Assembly: GCA_964533185.1 (NCBI GenBank)
Contig: CAZHLD010000011.1
Location: 1 to 57,611 of the forward strand
DNA from: CAZHLD01 sp964533185
Lineage (GTDB): Bacteria > Acidobacteriota > Terriglobia > Acidiferrales > UBA7541
Direction: 5' to 3'
Length of the DNA: 57,611 nucleotides
The position numbers were made by a program, and so were the translations under genes. Under the pieces are notes generated by a model. It was not told the origin of the DNA and did not search any database. It saw only the letters and a program-made list of their open reading frames with translations. Below, piece by piece: positions 32,075-40,600 of the stretch. Position 1 is the stretch's first letter. Each line of letters begins with the position of its first letter.

Positions 32075-34147
32075 ATGCACATCTGGATTGAAATCTTGCG
32101 ATGGTTTTTAATCGTGGCGGCCGTGGGACTCCTCATCAGCGGCCTAGACGACCTATTTGTAGATTTGTACTACTACGTTCGGCGGCTCTACCGGCGCCTC
32201 TTTATTACGAATCGTTATCCCAGATTGAACGAGAAGGACCTGCGAACAATTCCCCAAAAGCCTATCGCCATCATGATCCCCGCCTGGGACGAACATGCGG
32301 TCATCGGCCAAATGCTGGAGCACACACTGCGCTGGGTTGATTACAGCAACTACCAAATTTTCGTCGGAGTCTATCCCAACGATGAACGCACAATGATGGC
32401 GGTAGCCGCGGTCCAAGAACGTGATCCCCGCATACACCGAATCGTGTGCCCCCACAACGGCCCTACCAATAAGGCCGATTGCCTTAACTGGGTATTTGAG
32501 GGCATTCGCCTGCACGAGAAGCAGAGCGGCTTGAAATTTGCAATTTTTGTGATCCATGACTCCGAGGACATCATTCATCCGTTAGCCCTTAAGCTGATGG
32601 ATTATCTGACCCCCCGTATTGGCATGGTCCAGTTGCCTGTGATGCCACTTGAGATGCCCTTGCACAACCTGACCGCGGGAACCTATCTGGACGAATTTGC
32701 TGAGTTCCATACCAAGGATCTGTTGGTGCGGGAACGTGTGGCTTGCATGATCCCGTCGGCCGGTGTCGGCACAGGGTTCAGCCGCGAAGTCATCGACGAG
32801 TTGGCAAAGAACAAGCGGAACCAACTTTTTAACGTGCAGACCCTTACTGAGGATTACGACTTCGGCTTCCGCGTCAAGGAGCTGAACAAGAAATCGATTC
32901 TTCTCCACTTTTCTGTTGAGCGCACGCAGGTTGTCCAGGCCGGTTGGTTCCGCAAGCGAGAGAAACTGAAAAAGGTGCGCGAGCTGGTCGCCACGCGGGA
33001 ATTCTTTCCCGTGCGCTTTCCCGATGCAGTACGCCAGAAGTCGCGGTGGGTGTACGGGATCGTGTTCCAGGGCTGGGCGCAGATCGGCTGGGTGGGGGGC
33101 GCCGGGATGCGCTATATGCTGTGGCGCGACCGCAAGGCGCTGGTGTCTAACCTCATCAATATCGTGGGTTACTTGCTCATTCTGTGTTACCTAGGCACGT
33201 ATCTCGTCGCGTTTATTGAAACAGGGCGAGGCCACGGGACGGTGCCGGACCTGGTCTCCCGCGAAAGCTGGTTGTGGACGGTGATCGTCGTGGACACAAT
33301 CCTGATGCTGCACCGAATGGTGCAGCGGATGATTGCCGTCTTGCGGGTGTCGAATTGGAAACAGGCTCTGCTTTCCATTCCCCGGCTGGTTTGGGGCAAT
33401 ATCATCAATTTCTGTGCCGTTTGGTCGGCGGCGCGTCAGTTTTTCCGCTACAGCCTGCTGGGGGAGAAAGTCAGTTGGACCAAAACGGCTCACGCGTTTC
33501 CCACAGAGACCCAATTGGTGGAGTTCAGGCGCAAACTGGGCGATCTGTTGCTCGAAAATCGCCTGCTTTCTCTAGCGCATCTCGGGCACGCCCTCAAGGT
33601 GCAAAAAGGGACGGGTGAAAGGTTGGGTGCTGTGCTGACGCGACTGGGCTATATTCGCGAGGATGAGCTTCTACCAGTCCTCAGTGCGCAGCTTCGCATC
33701 GAGGCGCAGCGCATCGACCATCAGGACATCAGCCCTTCGTTACTAAGGCTCATTCCGGAGAGCGCAGCTCGCGAGCACCTGATGCTCGTGGTATGCGCAG
33801 AAGACTACTCCCTGGTTATCGCGACCGCCGACCCCGCAAGCAACGCGTTAAAGCAATGGTTGAACCGCAACTTCCCACATCCCTACCGAATGGTGCTGGC
33901 CGGGCAAGAGAACTTGCTTGATGTGATTGACCGGGCCTACAGAGGAACTGGGCGTCGCCCTAGGCTCGGCGAGCTCTTGCTACGATCGGGCATGATTACT
34001 TCCGAACAGCTTGCGCAGGCCCTCAACGAGCAAAAGCACAGCGGGAAGAAATTGGGTGAAGTTCTTGAAGCGATGGGGTTGATCTCGCCTGAGCTTCTAG
34101 CAATGAAGCTTCGCGACCAACAAGAATCTTTATCTTCCACGGTTTAA
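32075..34147 (+). CDS. nfrB: NfrB-like membrane glycosyltransferase with c-di-GMP-binding MshEN motifs
   Basis: A 690-residue protein. Membrane segments lie at about 7-24, 358-382, 398-412 and 436-455. Between the first and second is a GT2 domain with acidic motifs DSED (162-165) and TED (258-260) and the processive-synthase motif QKSRW (321-325). The cytoplasmic C-terminus has four 24-residue MshEN motifs starting at 487, 516, 630 and 659, in two pairs each 29 residues apart; the third, RLGELLLRSGMITSEQLAQA, is close to ideal. MshEN motifs bind c-di-GMP, and in E. coli the NfrB MshEN domain activates glycan synthesis. ATG 32075 has AAGGTAGG upstream. The gene looks AT-richer than its flanks, hinting at separate acquisition. 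Confidence 0.92.
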   Translation: MHIWIEILRWFLIVAAVGLLISGLDDLFVDLYYYVRRLYRRLFITNRYPRLNEKDLRTIPQKPIAIMIPAWDEHAVIGQMLEHTLRWVDYSNYQIFVGVYPNDERTMMAVAAVQERDPRIHRIVCPHNGPTNKADCLNWVFEGIRLHEKQSGLKFAIFVIHDSEDIIHPLALKLMDYLTPRIGMVQLPVMPLEMPLHNLTAGTYLDEFAEFHTKDLLVRERVACMIPSAGVGTGFSREVIDELAKNKRNQLFNVQTLTEDYDFGFRVKELNKKSILLHFSVERTQVVQAGWFRKREKLKKVRELVATREFFPVRFPDAVRQKSRWVYGIVFQGWAQIGWVGGAGMRYMLWRDRKALVSNLINIVGYLLILCYLGTYLVAFIETGRGHGTVPDLVSRESWLWTVIVVDTILMLHRMVQRMIAVLRVSNWKQALLSIPRLVWGNIINFCAVWSAARQFFRYSLLGEKVSWTKTAHAFPTETQLVEFRRKLGDLLLENRLLSLAHLGHALKVQKGTGERLGAVLTRLGYIREDELLPVLSAQLRIEAQRIDHQDISPSLLRLIPESAAREHLMLVVCAEDYSLVIATADPASNALKQWLNRNFPHPYRMVLAGQENLLDVIDRAYRGTGRRPRLGELLLRSGMITSEQLAQALNEQKHSGKKLGEVLEAMGLISPELLAMKLRDQQESLSSTV

Positions 34148-34162
34148 GAAAACCCTGGATCT

Positions 34163-34443
34163 TCACCCCCACGGCAATGCAAGCCGTCGCCAGAGATTCC
34201 CCAAGTTATAGGCGATCACGCTCAACCACAAACGCACTTCATTCCCCCGGAAACGATGACAAGAGAGCCGGGTCCAATTCACCGCCTGCTTGCCTTCCTT
34301 GATCCACTGCTCCGCCGTGCCCCGCTTGTTGTAGAACCGCACGACCGCCCGGCTCGGGAGCTCCAGGTTGGTGACGATGAAGCCCACGCGGAGAAATAGC
34401 TCCCCGGCGTGAAACTCGACCTTCGCTACCACCCTCCGCCCTG
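34163..34443 (-). pseudogene. IS1380-family transposase, C-terminal remnant
   Basis: The minus strand encodes RVVAKVEFHAGEL, GFIVTNL, FYNKRGTAEQWIKEGKQAV and NEVRLWLSVIAYNLGNLWRRL, the conserved C-terminal end (with the catalytic Glu region YNKRGTxEQ) of IS1380-type DDE transposases. Only about 90 of the usual 440 or so residues remain. Upstream of about 34443 the opposite strand becomes an Ig-like domain, so the IS is cut off there. No terminal inverted repeat was found next to the fragment. It is immobile. Confidence 0.8.
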
Positions 34444-34445
34444 TC

Positions 34446-34847
34446 GTCACAGTCAATGTAAGCAACTCGACACCGGACACGACCGCGCCATCCGCTTCGA
34501 TTTTCGCACCGGCTGGCGGCTCGACCGTCTCCGGCAGTGTCTCAATCACGGCCGCGGCATCCGATAACGTCGGCGTGACAGGAGTGCAGTTCAAAGTGGA
34601 CGGCACGAACACAGGCGCCGAAGACTCCACGGCGCCTTATTCGGTTTCATGGAACACCAGTGGAGTTTCAAACGGCAGCCATTCGATCACTACCGTCGCG
34701 CGCGATGCGGCGGGCAAGGCGAGCTGGTTCGCCATGTACACCTATCGGCAGCAAGCCGGCAACAGCGTCCAGGTCCCAGCCGAGCGACGGAATTACTTCA
34801 TCACCGGCGTGCGATGGACTAGCGCCTCGGCGAGCGATCAGTACTAG
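34446..34847 (+). pseudogene. Ig-like domain fragment of a surface protein
   Basis: The frame is open with no start and encodes VNVSNSTPDTTAPSASIFAP, SDNVGVTGVQFKVDGTN and SHSITTVARDAAGK. These are nearly the same Ig-like domain motifs as in the 17083-20445 protein (SDNVAVAGVQFKIDGAN, VARDAAGN). The last 40 residues before TAG do not resemble the domain. The 5' part of the parent gene is replaced by the IS1380 remnant, so this is a broken paralogue of the mosaic surface protein. Confidence 0.65.
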
Positions 34848-34866
34848 GCAATTTATCGCTCGACAG

Positions 34867-35157
34867 ATGGAACAACCCAGTTCCCTTTCACGCGAGCCCC
34901 TCTTGCTGCTCCTCACCGGCACATTCTTCTTGTGCCTGGTGGCTGTATGTCGCTCGCTCCTTCGCCGGTTCCTTCCTCAACAGAGAGTTCCTGCAGGTCC
35001 AGACGCGGGCCCGGCAGGGGTGCGGGTACCGGAGGCAAAGGGAAGTAAAGGGTATTCGTCGGAAAGTGATTTCCCTAGTCCAGCCGTCCGACCACTGGAG
35101 TCGATTCCCTCCCTGGAACAGCCTTTCAAGGCACTGAAAATAAAACAGATAAAATGA
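34867..35157 (+). CDS. possible small single-span membrane protein
   Basis: A 96-codon frame beginning ATG 34867. Residues about 9-25 are strongly hydrophobic (EPLLLLLTGTFFLCLVAV), followed by RSLLRRF and a Pro/Ser-rich polar tail. The hydrophobic-then-basic order resembles an exosortase sorting tail, but it is near the N-terminus, so a small membrane protein or chance frame is likelier. It lies among broken genes and has no clear ribosome site. Low confidence. Confidence 0.3.
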   Translation: MEQPSSLSREPLLLLLTGTFFLCLVAVCRSLLRRFLPQQRVPAGPDAGPAGVRVPEAKGSKGYSSESDFPSPAVRPLESIPSLEQPFKALKIKQIK

Positions 35158-35183
35158 ACACGCGGGGCCAAAAGAACTCCCCT

Positions 35184-35200
35184 TTGGCAAGCACCGTGCT
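35184..35200 (+). promoter_or_regulatory. sigma-54 (-24/-12) promoter, second copy
   Basis: TTGGCAAGCACCGTGCT is identical to the element before nfrA, with correct 10-base GG/GC spacing. The predicted transcription start (about 35211) falls after ATG 35207, so if it is active the wzz remnant must start translation further downstream. Confidence 0.68.
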
Positions 35201-35206
35201 CTCCTT

Positions 35207-35909
35207 ATGAACAAATATTTTTGCTGGTTTTGCGCCCAGCGGGAAGACCCTTTGCCGGACCATATTTCATCGGTTCACAAGACCGAGCGTCTCTTTGGAG
35301 ATGCACAGATTCGCGACTACTTGCGGATGGCCAAGCGGCGGAAGTGGTGGATTGGATTGACCACCCTGGCCGTCTTTCTAAGCGCGCTGGTGCTCGCCCT
35401 CCAGTTGCCTAACACCTACCGGGCGGAGACGGTGATCCTGGTGGACCTGCTGAAGGTGCCGGACAGCTACGTGGCCTCGACCGTGTCCAGCTCGATCGCT
35501 GACCGGCTCTCGACCATGCAGCAGCAGGTGATGTCTCCCTCGCGGCTGCAGCGCATCATCGACGCAATGGGTCTCTACGCGGAGCTCCGCGGTCAGAAGA
35601 CCACCGAAAACATCATCCATCTTATGCAGGGCGCGACGGCGATTGAGGTGGTTTCGCCGAGCGACCGCCGCCTGAGCGCGTTCCGCATCGCCTTCCACGG
35701 GCGCGACCCGGTGATGACAGCGCGGGTTTGCAACCGCCTGGCTGCTATCTTCATCGAGGAAAACCTCCAGGTGCGCGCGCAGCAGTTCACCGGCACGCAC
35801 GCAGCGAGACACGCTTCAGGAGGCCGCGCGTCACGTCGACGCCAAGAAAATGCTGGGTGTGGTGTTCAACTCGAACGAGGGTGACGGCGGGCAATACTAC
35901 TTCTACTGA
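35207..35909 (+). pseudogene. wzz-like chain-length determinant fused by deletion to tyrosine-kinase tail
   Basis: The first 190 or so codons encode a Wzz/GumC N-terminus: DYLRMAKRRKWW, a membrane segment (WIGLTTLAVFLSALVLAL) and the periplasmic domain with YRAETVILVD and AFRIAFHGRDPVMTARVCN. At about 35795 the homology stops; in a different frame ARTQRDTLQEAARHVDAKKM, then LGVVFNSNEGDGGQYYFY and a stop at 35907-35909 are read, the C-terminus of a CpsD/BY-type kinase. The Wzz frame itself ends at 35884 in meaningless sequence. The middle of wzz and nearly all of the kinase are missing. The real start may be ATG near 35329 given the promoter position. Loss of both proteins would disturb control of polymer length. 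Confidence 0.75.
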
Positions 35910-36078
35910 ACACTGGCCCGGTCCCGCCCACCGGCGCCCGGACCGAGCAGCTCTTCGCTCGCCGTACACTTTTCAGAAGCAGGAGAGATTCTTTCGGGCA
36001 GAACCGTTTGTGGCCGTTCGATCGAAACAATTTTCGTCGGGGAAGACTGAGGCCCTTATTTCTGATGAGGAGGAAGTA

Positions 36079-36345
36079 ATGTATCCGAATCTAAAGCTGG
36101 AAATCTTCAAACTTGGGATCCACCAGAACCATCTGGCCCGCGAGGTCGGAATTGGCGAGACGATTCTGAGCAAGATCATTCACGGCTACCGAGAACCATC
36201 TGAGGCGGAGCGGGCCAAGCTGGCCACCTACCTGAACGCGGACCCGGCGTGGCTGTTCCAGAAGTACGAAGGGGGACGGCCGGCCCAGAGCGCGGGCCCG
36301 CCGGCTGTGGAAGCTCCGCAAGAAAGGAAAGACGGCCAATCCTGA
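36079..36345 (+). CDS. small XRE-type helix-turn-helix regulator
   Basis: An 88-residue protein with an XRE-like DNA-binding domain: KLGIHQNHLAREVGIGETIL with SKIIHGYREPSEAER, the helix-turn-helix and following helix. The C-terminal 25 residues are polar and Pro-rich. GAGGAGGA directly before ATG 36079 supports the start; the frame is open upstream but without homology. It lies between the wzz/kinase remnant and the FemAB gene. It might regulate the plus-strand exopolysaccharide genes, but there is no direct evidence for its operator. Confidence 0.75.
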   Translation: MYPNLKLEIFKLGIHQNHLAREVGIGETILSKIIHGYREPSEAERAKLATYLNADPAWLFQKYEGGRPAQSAGPPAVEAPQERKDGQS

Positions 36346-36397
36346 ACTTAGGACACTTCCTTTAGCGAACACTGCGGCCCGGACCGAATCCGGGCCG

Positions 36398-37426
36398 GTG
36401 CGCATTCGACCGCTTGCTGGGGAAGGGGAAATTGCCTGGGATCGTTTTGTGTTTGCCCAGCCGAGCGGCAGTTTTTTTCAACTGACCGGCTGGAAGCGCG
36501 TCCTCGAAAAAACGTTTCAGTATGACTCCCGCTACCTCTGCGCCGAGCGTGAAGGGCGCATCACCGGCGTCCTGCCTCTTTTTCTCATCTCCAACTGGAT
36601 CGTGGGCCGCGCGCTAATCTCCGTTCCGCTAGGGGTCTATGGCGGGATCTGTGCTGAGGAGGAAGTTTCGGAAAACGCTTTGCGCGAGGCAGCGGAAGAG
36701 ATGGCCGCGCGCGAAGGCGTGGACTACCTCGAGCTGCGCAATCGCAATGGGAACCGCTACGCGGGCTATCATCCCAACGCGCTCTATGCCACCTTCAGCG
36801 GCCCGCTGCCAGCGAGCGCGGACCTGGTCCCCAAATCACTGCCGAAGGACACCCGCTACATGATTCGCAAGGGGCAGAAAAATGCCCTGGAGCTGCGCCG
36901 CGGGATGGAGCAGATCGGCACCTTCTACCGCCTGTTCGCGCAGAACATGAAGCGCCACGGAACGCCGGTCTTTCCCCGCGCTCTGTTCGAGAACTTTGCG
37001 CAAGAGTTTCCGCGGCAGACCGATTTGCTGATGGCCTTCAACAACGACCAGCCGGTCATCGGCGTCTTCTCCTTCATCTTCCGCGACACGATGCTGCCCT
37101 ACTACGCCGGCGTCAGTCCGGAGGCGTCCGCCCTGGCGGCGGCCAATTTCCTTTACTTCGAATTGATGAAGGATTCGGTACAGATGGGCCTGCGCCAGTT
37201 TGATTTCGGACGAAGCAAGTCGGGCACCGGCTCTTATGCGTTCAAGCAGCAGTGGAATATGCAGCCCGAGCCGCTGAACTACCAGGTCCGCCTGGTGAAG
37301 CGGACGACGGTGCCCAGCTTTTCGCCGGTCAACCCCAAATTCGAGCTGGCCACGCGCGTCTGGCAGAAGCTGCCCTTGTGGCTCACCTGCTGGGCCGGGC
37401 CGCGCGTCGTGCGGTGGTTCCCATGA
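36398..37426 (+). CDS. FemAB family protein, XrtA/PEP-CTERM-associated type
   Basis: A 342-residue protein with the FemAB/GNAT double fold. The N-terminus has WDRFVFAQPSGSFFQLTGWK. The central part has DYLELRNRNGN and SLPKDTRYMIRKGQKNALE. The C-terminal acetyltransferase half has AFNNDQPVIGVFSFIFRD, YYAGVSPEA and FDFGRSKSGTGSYAFKQQW. These match the FemAB subgroup tied to exosortase-A loci (TIGR03019-like, from memory). A role in adding aminoacyl or acyl groups to the polymer precursor is likely. The start is GTG 36398. The stop overlaps the next ATG (ATGA), so it is translationally coupled to the glycosyltransferase. Confidence 0.9.
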   Translation: MRIRPLAGEGEIAWDRFVFAQPSGSFFQLTGWKRVLEKTFQYDSRYLCAEREGRITGVLPLFLISNWIVGRALISVPLGVYGGICAEEEVSENALREAAEEMAAREGVDYLELRNRNGNRYAGYHPNALYATFSGPLPASADLVPKSLPKDTRYMIRKGQKNALELRRGMEQIGTFYRLFAQNMKRHGTPVFPRALFENFAQEFPRQTDLLMAFNNDQPVIGVFSFIFRDTMLPYYAGVSPEASALAAANFLYFELMKDSVQMGLRQFDFGRSKSGTGSYAFKQQWNMQPEPLNYQVRLVKRTTVPSFSPVNPKFELATRVWQKLPLWLTCWAGPRVVRWFP

Positions 37427-38706
37427 AGCCCGCCGCTAAGAACGCAATGACCGTGACTGCACAACTGCCGGTGGAGCGGGAACCAGTGGGGTCGGCCGCG
37501 CAGGCCCAAATGGATGAGCATGTCCGCCCGCGCGCGCAAACGGTGCAAGAGCCGCTGTGCATCCTGCACGTTTTTAATGCGGTGCGCCGCGCCGGGACCG
37601 AGATGGGCGTGCTGAAGGTCACTCAGGGCCTTTCCGACCAGCGCTTCGATCATCGCCTGTGTACGATGTGGGGCTACGACCAGGATTTTTTGGAACTGCA
37701 TGGCCTCGAAGGCAAAGTTTCGGTGGCCGGGCATTCCGACTGGCAGCGGCGCAAGCTCAGCCGGCATCACCTGCACAAGTTGATCGGTATCATGCGGCAG
37801 CACAGACCGCACATCGTGCACACGCGCAACTGGAGCACCGTCGAAGCGATCGTGGCGGCGCGCCTGACCGGAGTGCCGGTGGTGATCCACAGCGAGCACG
37901 GCCACAACGCCGATACGACACTCGACATGCCGCTGCGGCGCCGGATCATGCGCCGGTGCCTCTATGCCATGTCCGACGCGGTGTTCACCGTCAGCCAGGA
38001 GCTGCGCGACTTCCACGCACGCGCGGCCTGGGTGGCTGCAGAGCGCATCCGGGTGATTTACAACGGCGTGGATTTGGACCGCTTCGCCCCACGTCCGGAA
38101 TTGCAGCAGGCCGCTCGCGCCAGGCACGGCTTGCCCGCCGGGGCGTTTATTGTCGGTTATATCGGCCGAATTGAACTCGGCAAAGACATTCCCACGCTGT
38201 TCGACGCCGCGAAGGAACTGCTTCGACGCGGCCGGAATCTGCACGTGGTCACCGTCGGCGAGGGCTTCCTGCTCAAGAAGTTCCTGGAAGAAATTCCGCA
38301 GACTCGTGAGCTCCGGGGCCGTGTGACTTTCACGGGGGCCACAGATGACGTGCCGCAGCTTCTGAACGCGATGGATGCGTTTGTGCTCCCCTCGCTCGGC
38401 GAGGGACTCTCCAACACACTGCTCGAAGCGATGGCCTCAGGTCTGCCGGTGGTCGTCACGCGGGTGGGCGGCAACCCGGAAGTTGTCGAGGACGGGCGTT
38501 CCAGCCTGCTCTTTATGCCCCGCGATGCAGCGGCGCTGGCTGAGCACCTGGACTGCCTGATCAAGGATGGCGAGCTGCGGGCACGGCTCGGGCGCACGGC
38601 GCGCGAACGCGTGGTCAAACAGTTCAGCTTGAGGACGATGATCGAAAGCTACCGCAACCTCTATCTGGAGGCCGCCGGTCGGCGCGGATTGCGCGCAGGA
38701 CGCTGA
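37423..38706 (+). CDS. family 4 glycosyltransferase, XrtA-associated type
   Basis: A 427-residue GT-B transferase. After a 45-residue unconserved leader comes ILHVFNAVRRAGTEMGVLK, then HTRNWSTVEAIVAAR and SEHGHN in the acceptor half. The donor half has IRVIYNGVDLDRF, VGYIGRIELGKD and the E-x7-E region LGEGLSNTLLEAMASGLPVV. It resembles the second sugar transferase of exosortase-A loci (TIGR03088-like). It would extend the lipid-linked repeat unit in the cytoplasm. ATG 37423 overlaps the FemAB stop, and the asparagine synthase gene follows after 10 bp. Confidence 0.9.
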   Translation: MKPAAKNAMTVTAQLPVEREPVGSAAQAQMDEHVRPRAQTVQEPLCILHVFNAVRRAGTEMGVLKVTQGLSDQRFDHRLCTMWGYDQDFLELHGLEGKVSVAGHSDWQRRKLSRHHLHKLIGIMRQHRPHIVHTRNWSTVEAIVAARLTGVPVVIHSEHGHNADTTLDMPLRRRIMRRCLYAMSDAVFTVSQELRDFHARAAWVAAERIRVIYNGVDLDRFAPRPELQQAARARHGLPAGAFIVGYIGRIELGKDIPTLFDAAKELLRRGRNLHVVTVGEGFLLKKFLEEIPQTRELRGRVTFTGATDDVPQLLNAMDAFVLPSLGEGLSNTLLEAMASGLPVVVTRVGGNPEVVEDGRSSLLFMPRDAAALAEHLDCLIKDGELRARLGRTARERVVKQFSLRTMIESYRNLYLEAAGRRGLRAGR

Positions 38707-38716
38707 CAAGACCCTT

Positions 38717-40591
38717 ATGTGCGGAATTGCCGGAATCTTCGAATGGGAACGGCGGGAGGAGATGTCGCGGGAGTTCGTCCACGGGATGAACGAGGCCCAG
38801 AAACACCGCGGCCCCGATGACGAAGGGATTTTCACGGGTCCGGGGATCGGGCTGGGGCATCGCCGGCTGAGCATCATCGACGTCGCCGGCGGGCATCAGC
38901 CGATGTCCAACGAAGATGGCACCATCTGGGTGCTGCTGAACGGCGAGATCTACAACTACACGGAGCTGCGCCAGGAGCTGCTCGGGCGTGGCCACCAGTT
39001 CGTCACCCGCTCGGACACCGAAGCCATCGTGCATATGTACGAGGACGTGGGCGAGGAATTATTCTCCCGCCTCCGCGGCATGTTTGCGATCGCCATCTGG
39101 GATTCCCGGCAGCGCAAGGTGGTGCTCGGGCGCGACCGCGTGGGCAAGAAGCCGCTCTTCTACGCCGCCAACGGCGGGCGCGTACTGTTCGGTTCGGAGC
39201 TGAAGGCGCTGCTCGCGGCCGACGACATCCCGCGAACGATTGATCCGCAGGCGCTGAGCGACTACCTCGCCTATGGCTACGTGCCGGCGCCGAAGACGAT
39301 TTACAAGGCCGTGCGCAAAGTTCAGCCCGGTCACTACGTAGTGGCTTCGGCGCGCGAGGTCAAAGAAACGCAGTACTGGGACATCTCCTTTGCACACACC
39401 GAAGAGCGCACCGAAGAAGAGTGGTGCGAGATTCTCCGCCACGAACTGTGCGAGGCCACGCGCGTCCGGCTGATGAGCGAAGTGCCGCTGGGCGCCTTCC
39501 TGAGCGGCGGCGTGGACTCCTCCTCGGTGGTGGCCATGATGAGCCACCTGCAGAAGCGGCCGGTAACCACCTGCTCGATCGGCTTCGGCCACGAGGCGTA
39601 CGACGAGGTGGAGTATGCGCGGAAGATTGCAAAGCTCTTCAACACCGACCACCATGAGCAGACTGTCCGCGCCGACGCTGCTTCGATCATTGACAAGCTG
39701 GTGTGGCATTACGACGAGCCGTTTGCCGACTCCTCGGCGATTCCGACCTATTACGTCTCCAAGGCCGCTCGCGAGCACGTCACCGTGGCGCTGGGCGGCG
39801 ACGGGGGCGACGAGAGCCTGGCTGGCTATCGGCGCTACAAGTTCGACTACTTTGAGAACCAGTTCCGCCGGTTCGTTCCGCCGTGGATGCGCAGGACGGT
39901 CTTCGGGCCGCTCGGCCGCTGGTACCCGGGGCTGGCCTGGGCGCCCCGCGTCTTCCGCGCCAAGGCGACCCTGCAGAGCCTTTCCCGCGACCCGCTGGAG
40001 GGTTACGTCAACTCCGTCTCCGCGTTCCGTTCGGAGCAGCGCAAGCTCGCGTTTACCGGTGATTTTCGCCGCGAACTGGCCGGCTACGACCCGATGGAAG
40101 TGATGCGCTACCACTACCACCGCTCGGGCAGCGACGACCTGCTCTCGCGCGTGCAGTACCTGGACATCAAAACCTATCTGCCCGACGACATCCTGACCAA
40201 GGTGGACCGCGCCAGCATGGCGGTCTCGCTCGAAGTGCGCGCGCCGCTGCTGGACCACAAGTTTATGGAGCGCGTGGCCACCATGCCGTCGCACCTGAAG
40301 CTGCGCAACGCGACGGGGAAGTACATCTTTAAGAAGGCGCTTGAGAAAGTCCTGCCGCGCGACATTCTGTACCGCAGCAAGCAGGGCTTCGCCATCCCGC
40401 TGGAGCACTGGCTGCGCGGCGAACTCAAGGAAATGGCCTACGAGACGATTTTTTCATCGCCGGACGGCTATCTGGAGCCGAAGTATCTGCGCAAGCTCTG
40501 GGACCAACACCAGAAGGGTCTGTACGACCGGACGGGGCATCTCTGGCTGGTCTTCATCTTTCGCAAGTGGAAACAGATGTTTGGAGCCTGA
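38717..40591 (+). CDS. XrtA-associated asparagine synthase-type amidotransferase
   Basis: A 624-residue AsnB homologue with both domains intact. MCGIAGIFEW places nucleophile Cys2; KHRGPDDEG and NGEIYNYTEL complete the glutaminase site. LSGGVDSSSVVAMM is the PP-loop of the synthetase domain, followed by GGDGGDESLAGY. It fits the exosortase-A-linked amidotransferase group (TIGR03108-like, from memory). It is expected to convert a carboxylate of a sugar or a precursor to an amide using glutamine and ATP. It is 10 bp after the glycosyltransferase and 9 bp before a second, degenerate paralogue; the two may form a complex. Confidence 0.92.
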   Translation: MCGIAGIFEWERREEMSREFVHGMNEAQKHRGPDDEGIFTGPGIGLGHRRLSIIDVAGGHQPMSNEDGTIWVLLNGEIYNYTELRQELLGRGHQFVTRSDTEAIVHMYEDVGEELFSRLRGMFAIAIWDSRQRKVVLGRDRVGKKPLFYAANGGRVLFGSELKALLAADDIPRTIDPQALSDYLAYGYVPAPKTIYKAVRKVQPGHYVVASAREVKETQYWDISFAHTEERTEEEWCEILRHELCEATRVRLMSEVPLGAFLSGGVDSSSVVAMMSHLQKRPVTTCSIGFGHEAYDEVEYARKIAKLFNTDHHEQTVRADAASIIDKLVWHYDEPFADSSAIPTYYVSKAAREHVTVALGGDGGDESLAGYRRYKFDYFENQFRRFVPPWMRRTVFGPLGRWYPGLAWAPRVFRAKATLQSLSRDPLEGYVNSVSAFRSEQRKLAFTGDFRRELAGYDPMEVMRYHYHRSGSDDLLSRVQYLDIKTYLPDDILTKVDRASMAVSLEVRAPLLDHKFMERVATMPSHLKLRNATGKYIFKKALEKVLPRDILYRSKQGFAIPLEHWLRGELKEMAYETIFSSPDGYLEPKYLRKLWDQHQKGLYDRTGHLWLVFIFRKWKQMFGA

Positions 40592-40600
40592 GGACTCGAA

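Noticed and set aside
34867..35157. PEP-CTERM signal in the small frame (EPLLLLL followed by RSLLRRF)
   Set aside because: The segment is near the N-terminus and is followed by about 60 more residues, unlike a C-terminal sorting signal.
39059..40408. Long minus-strand open frame opposite the asparagine synthase
   Set aside because: Antisense shadow of a complete AsnB-type gene.
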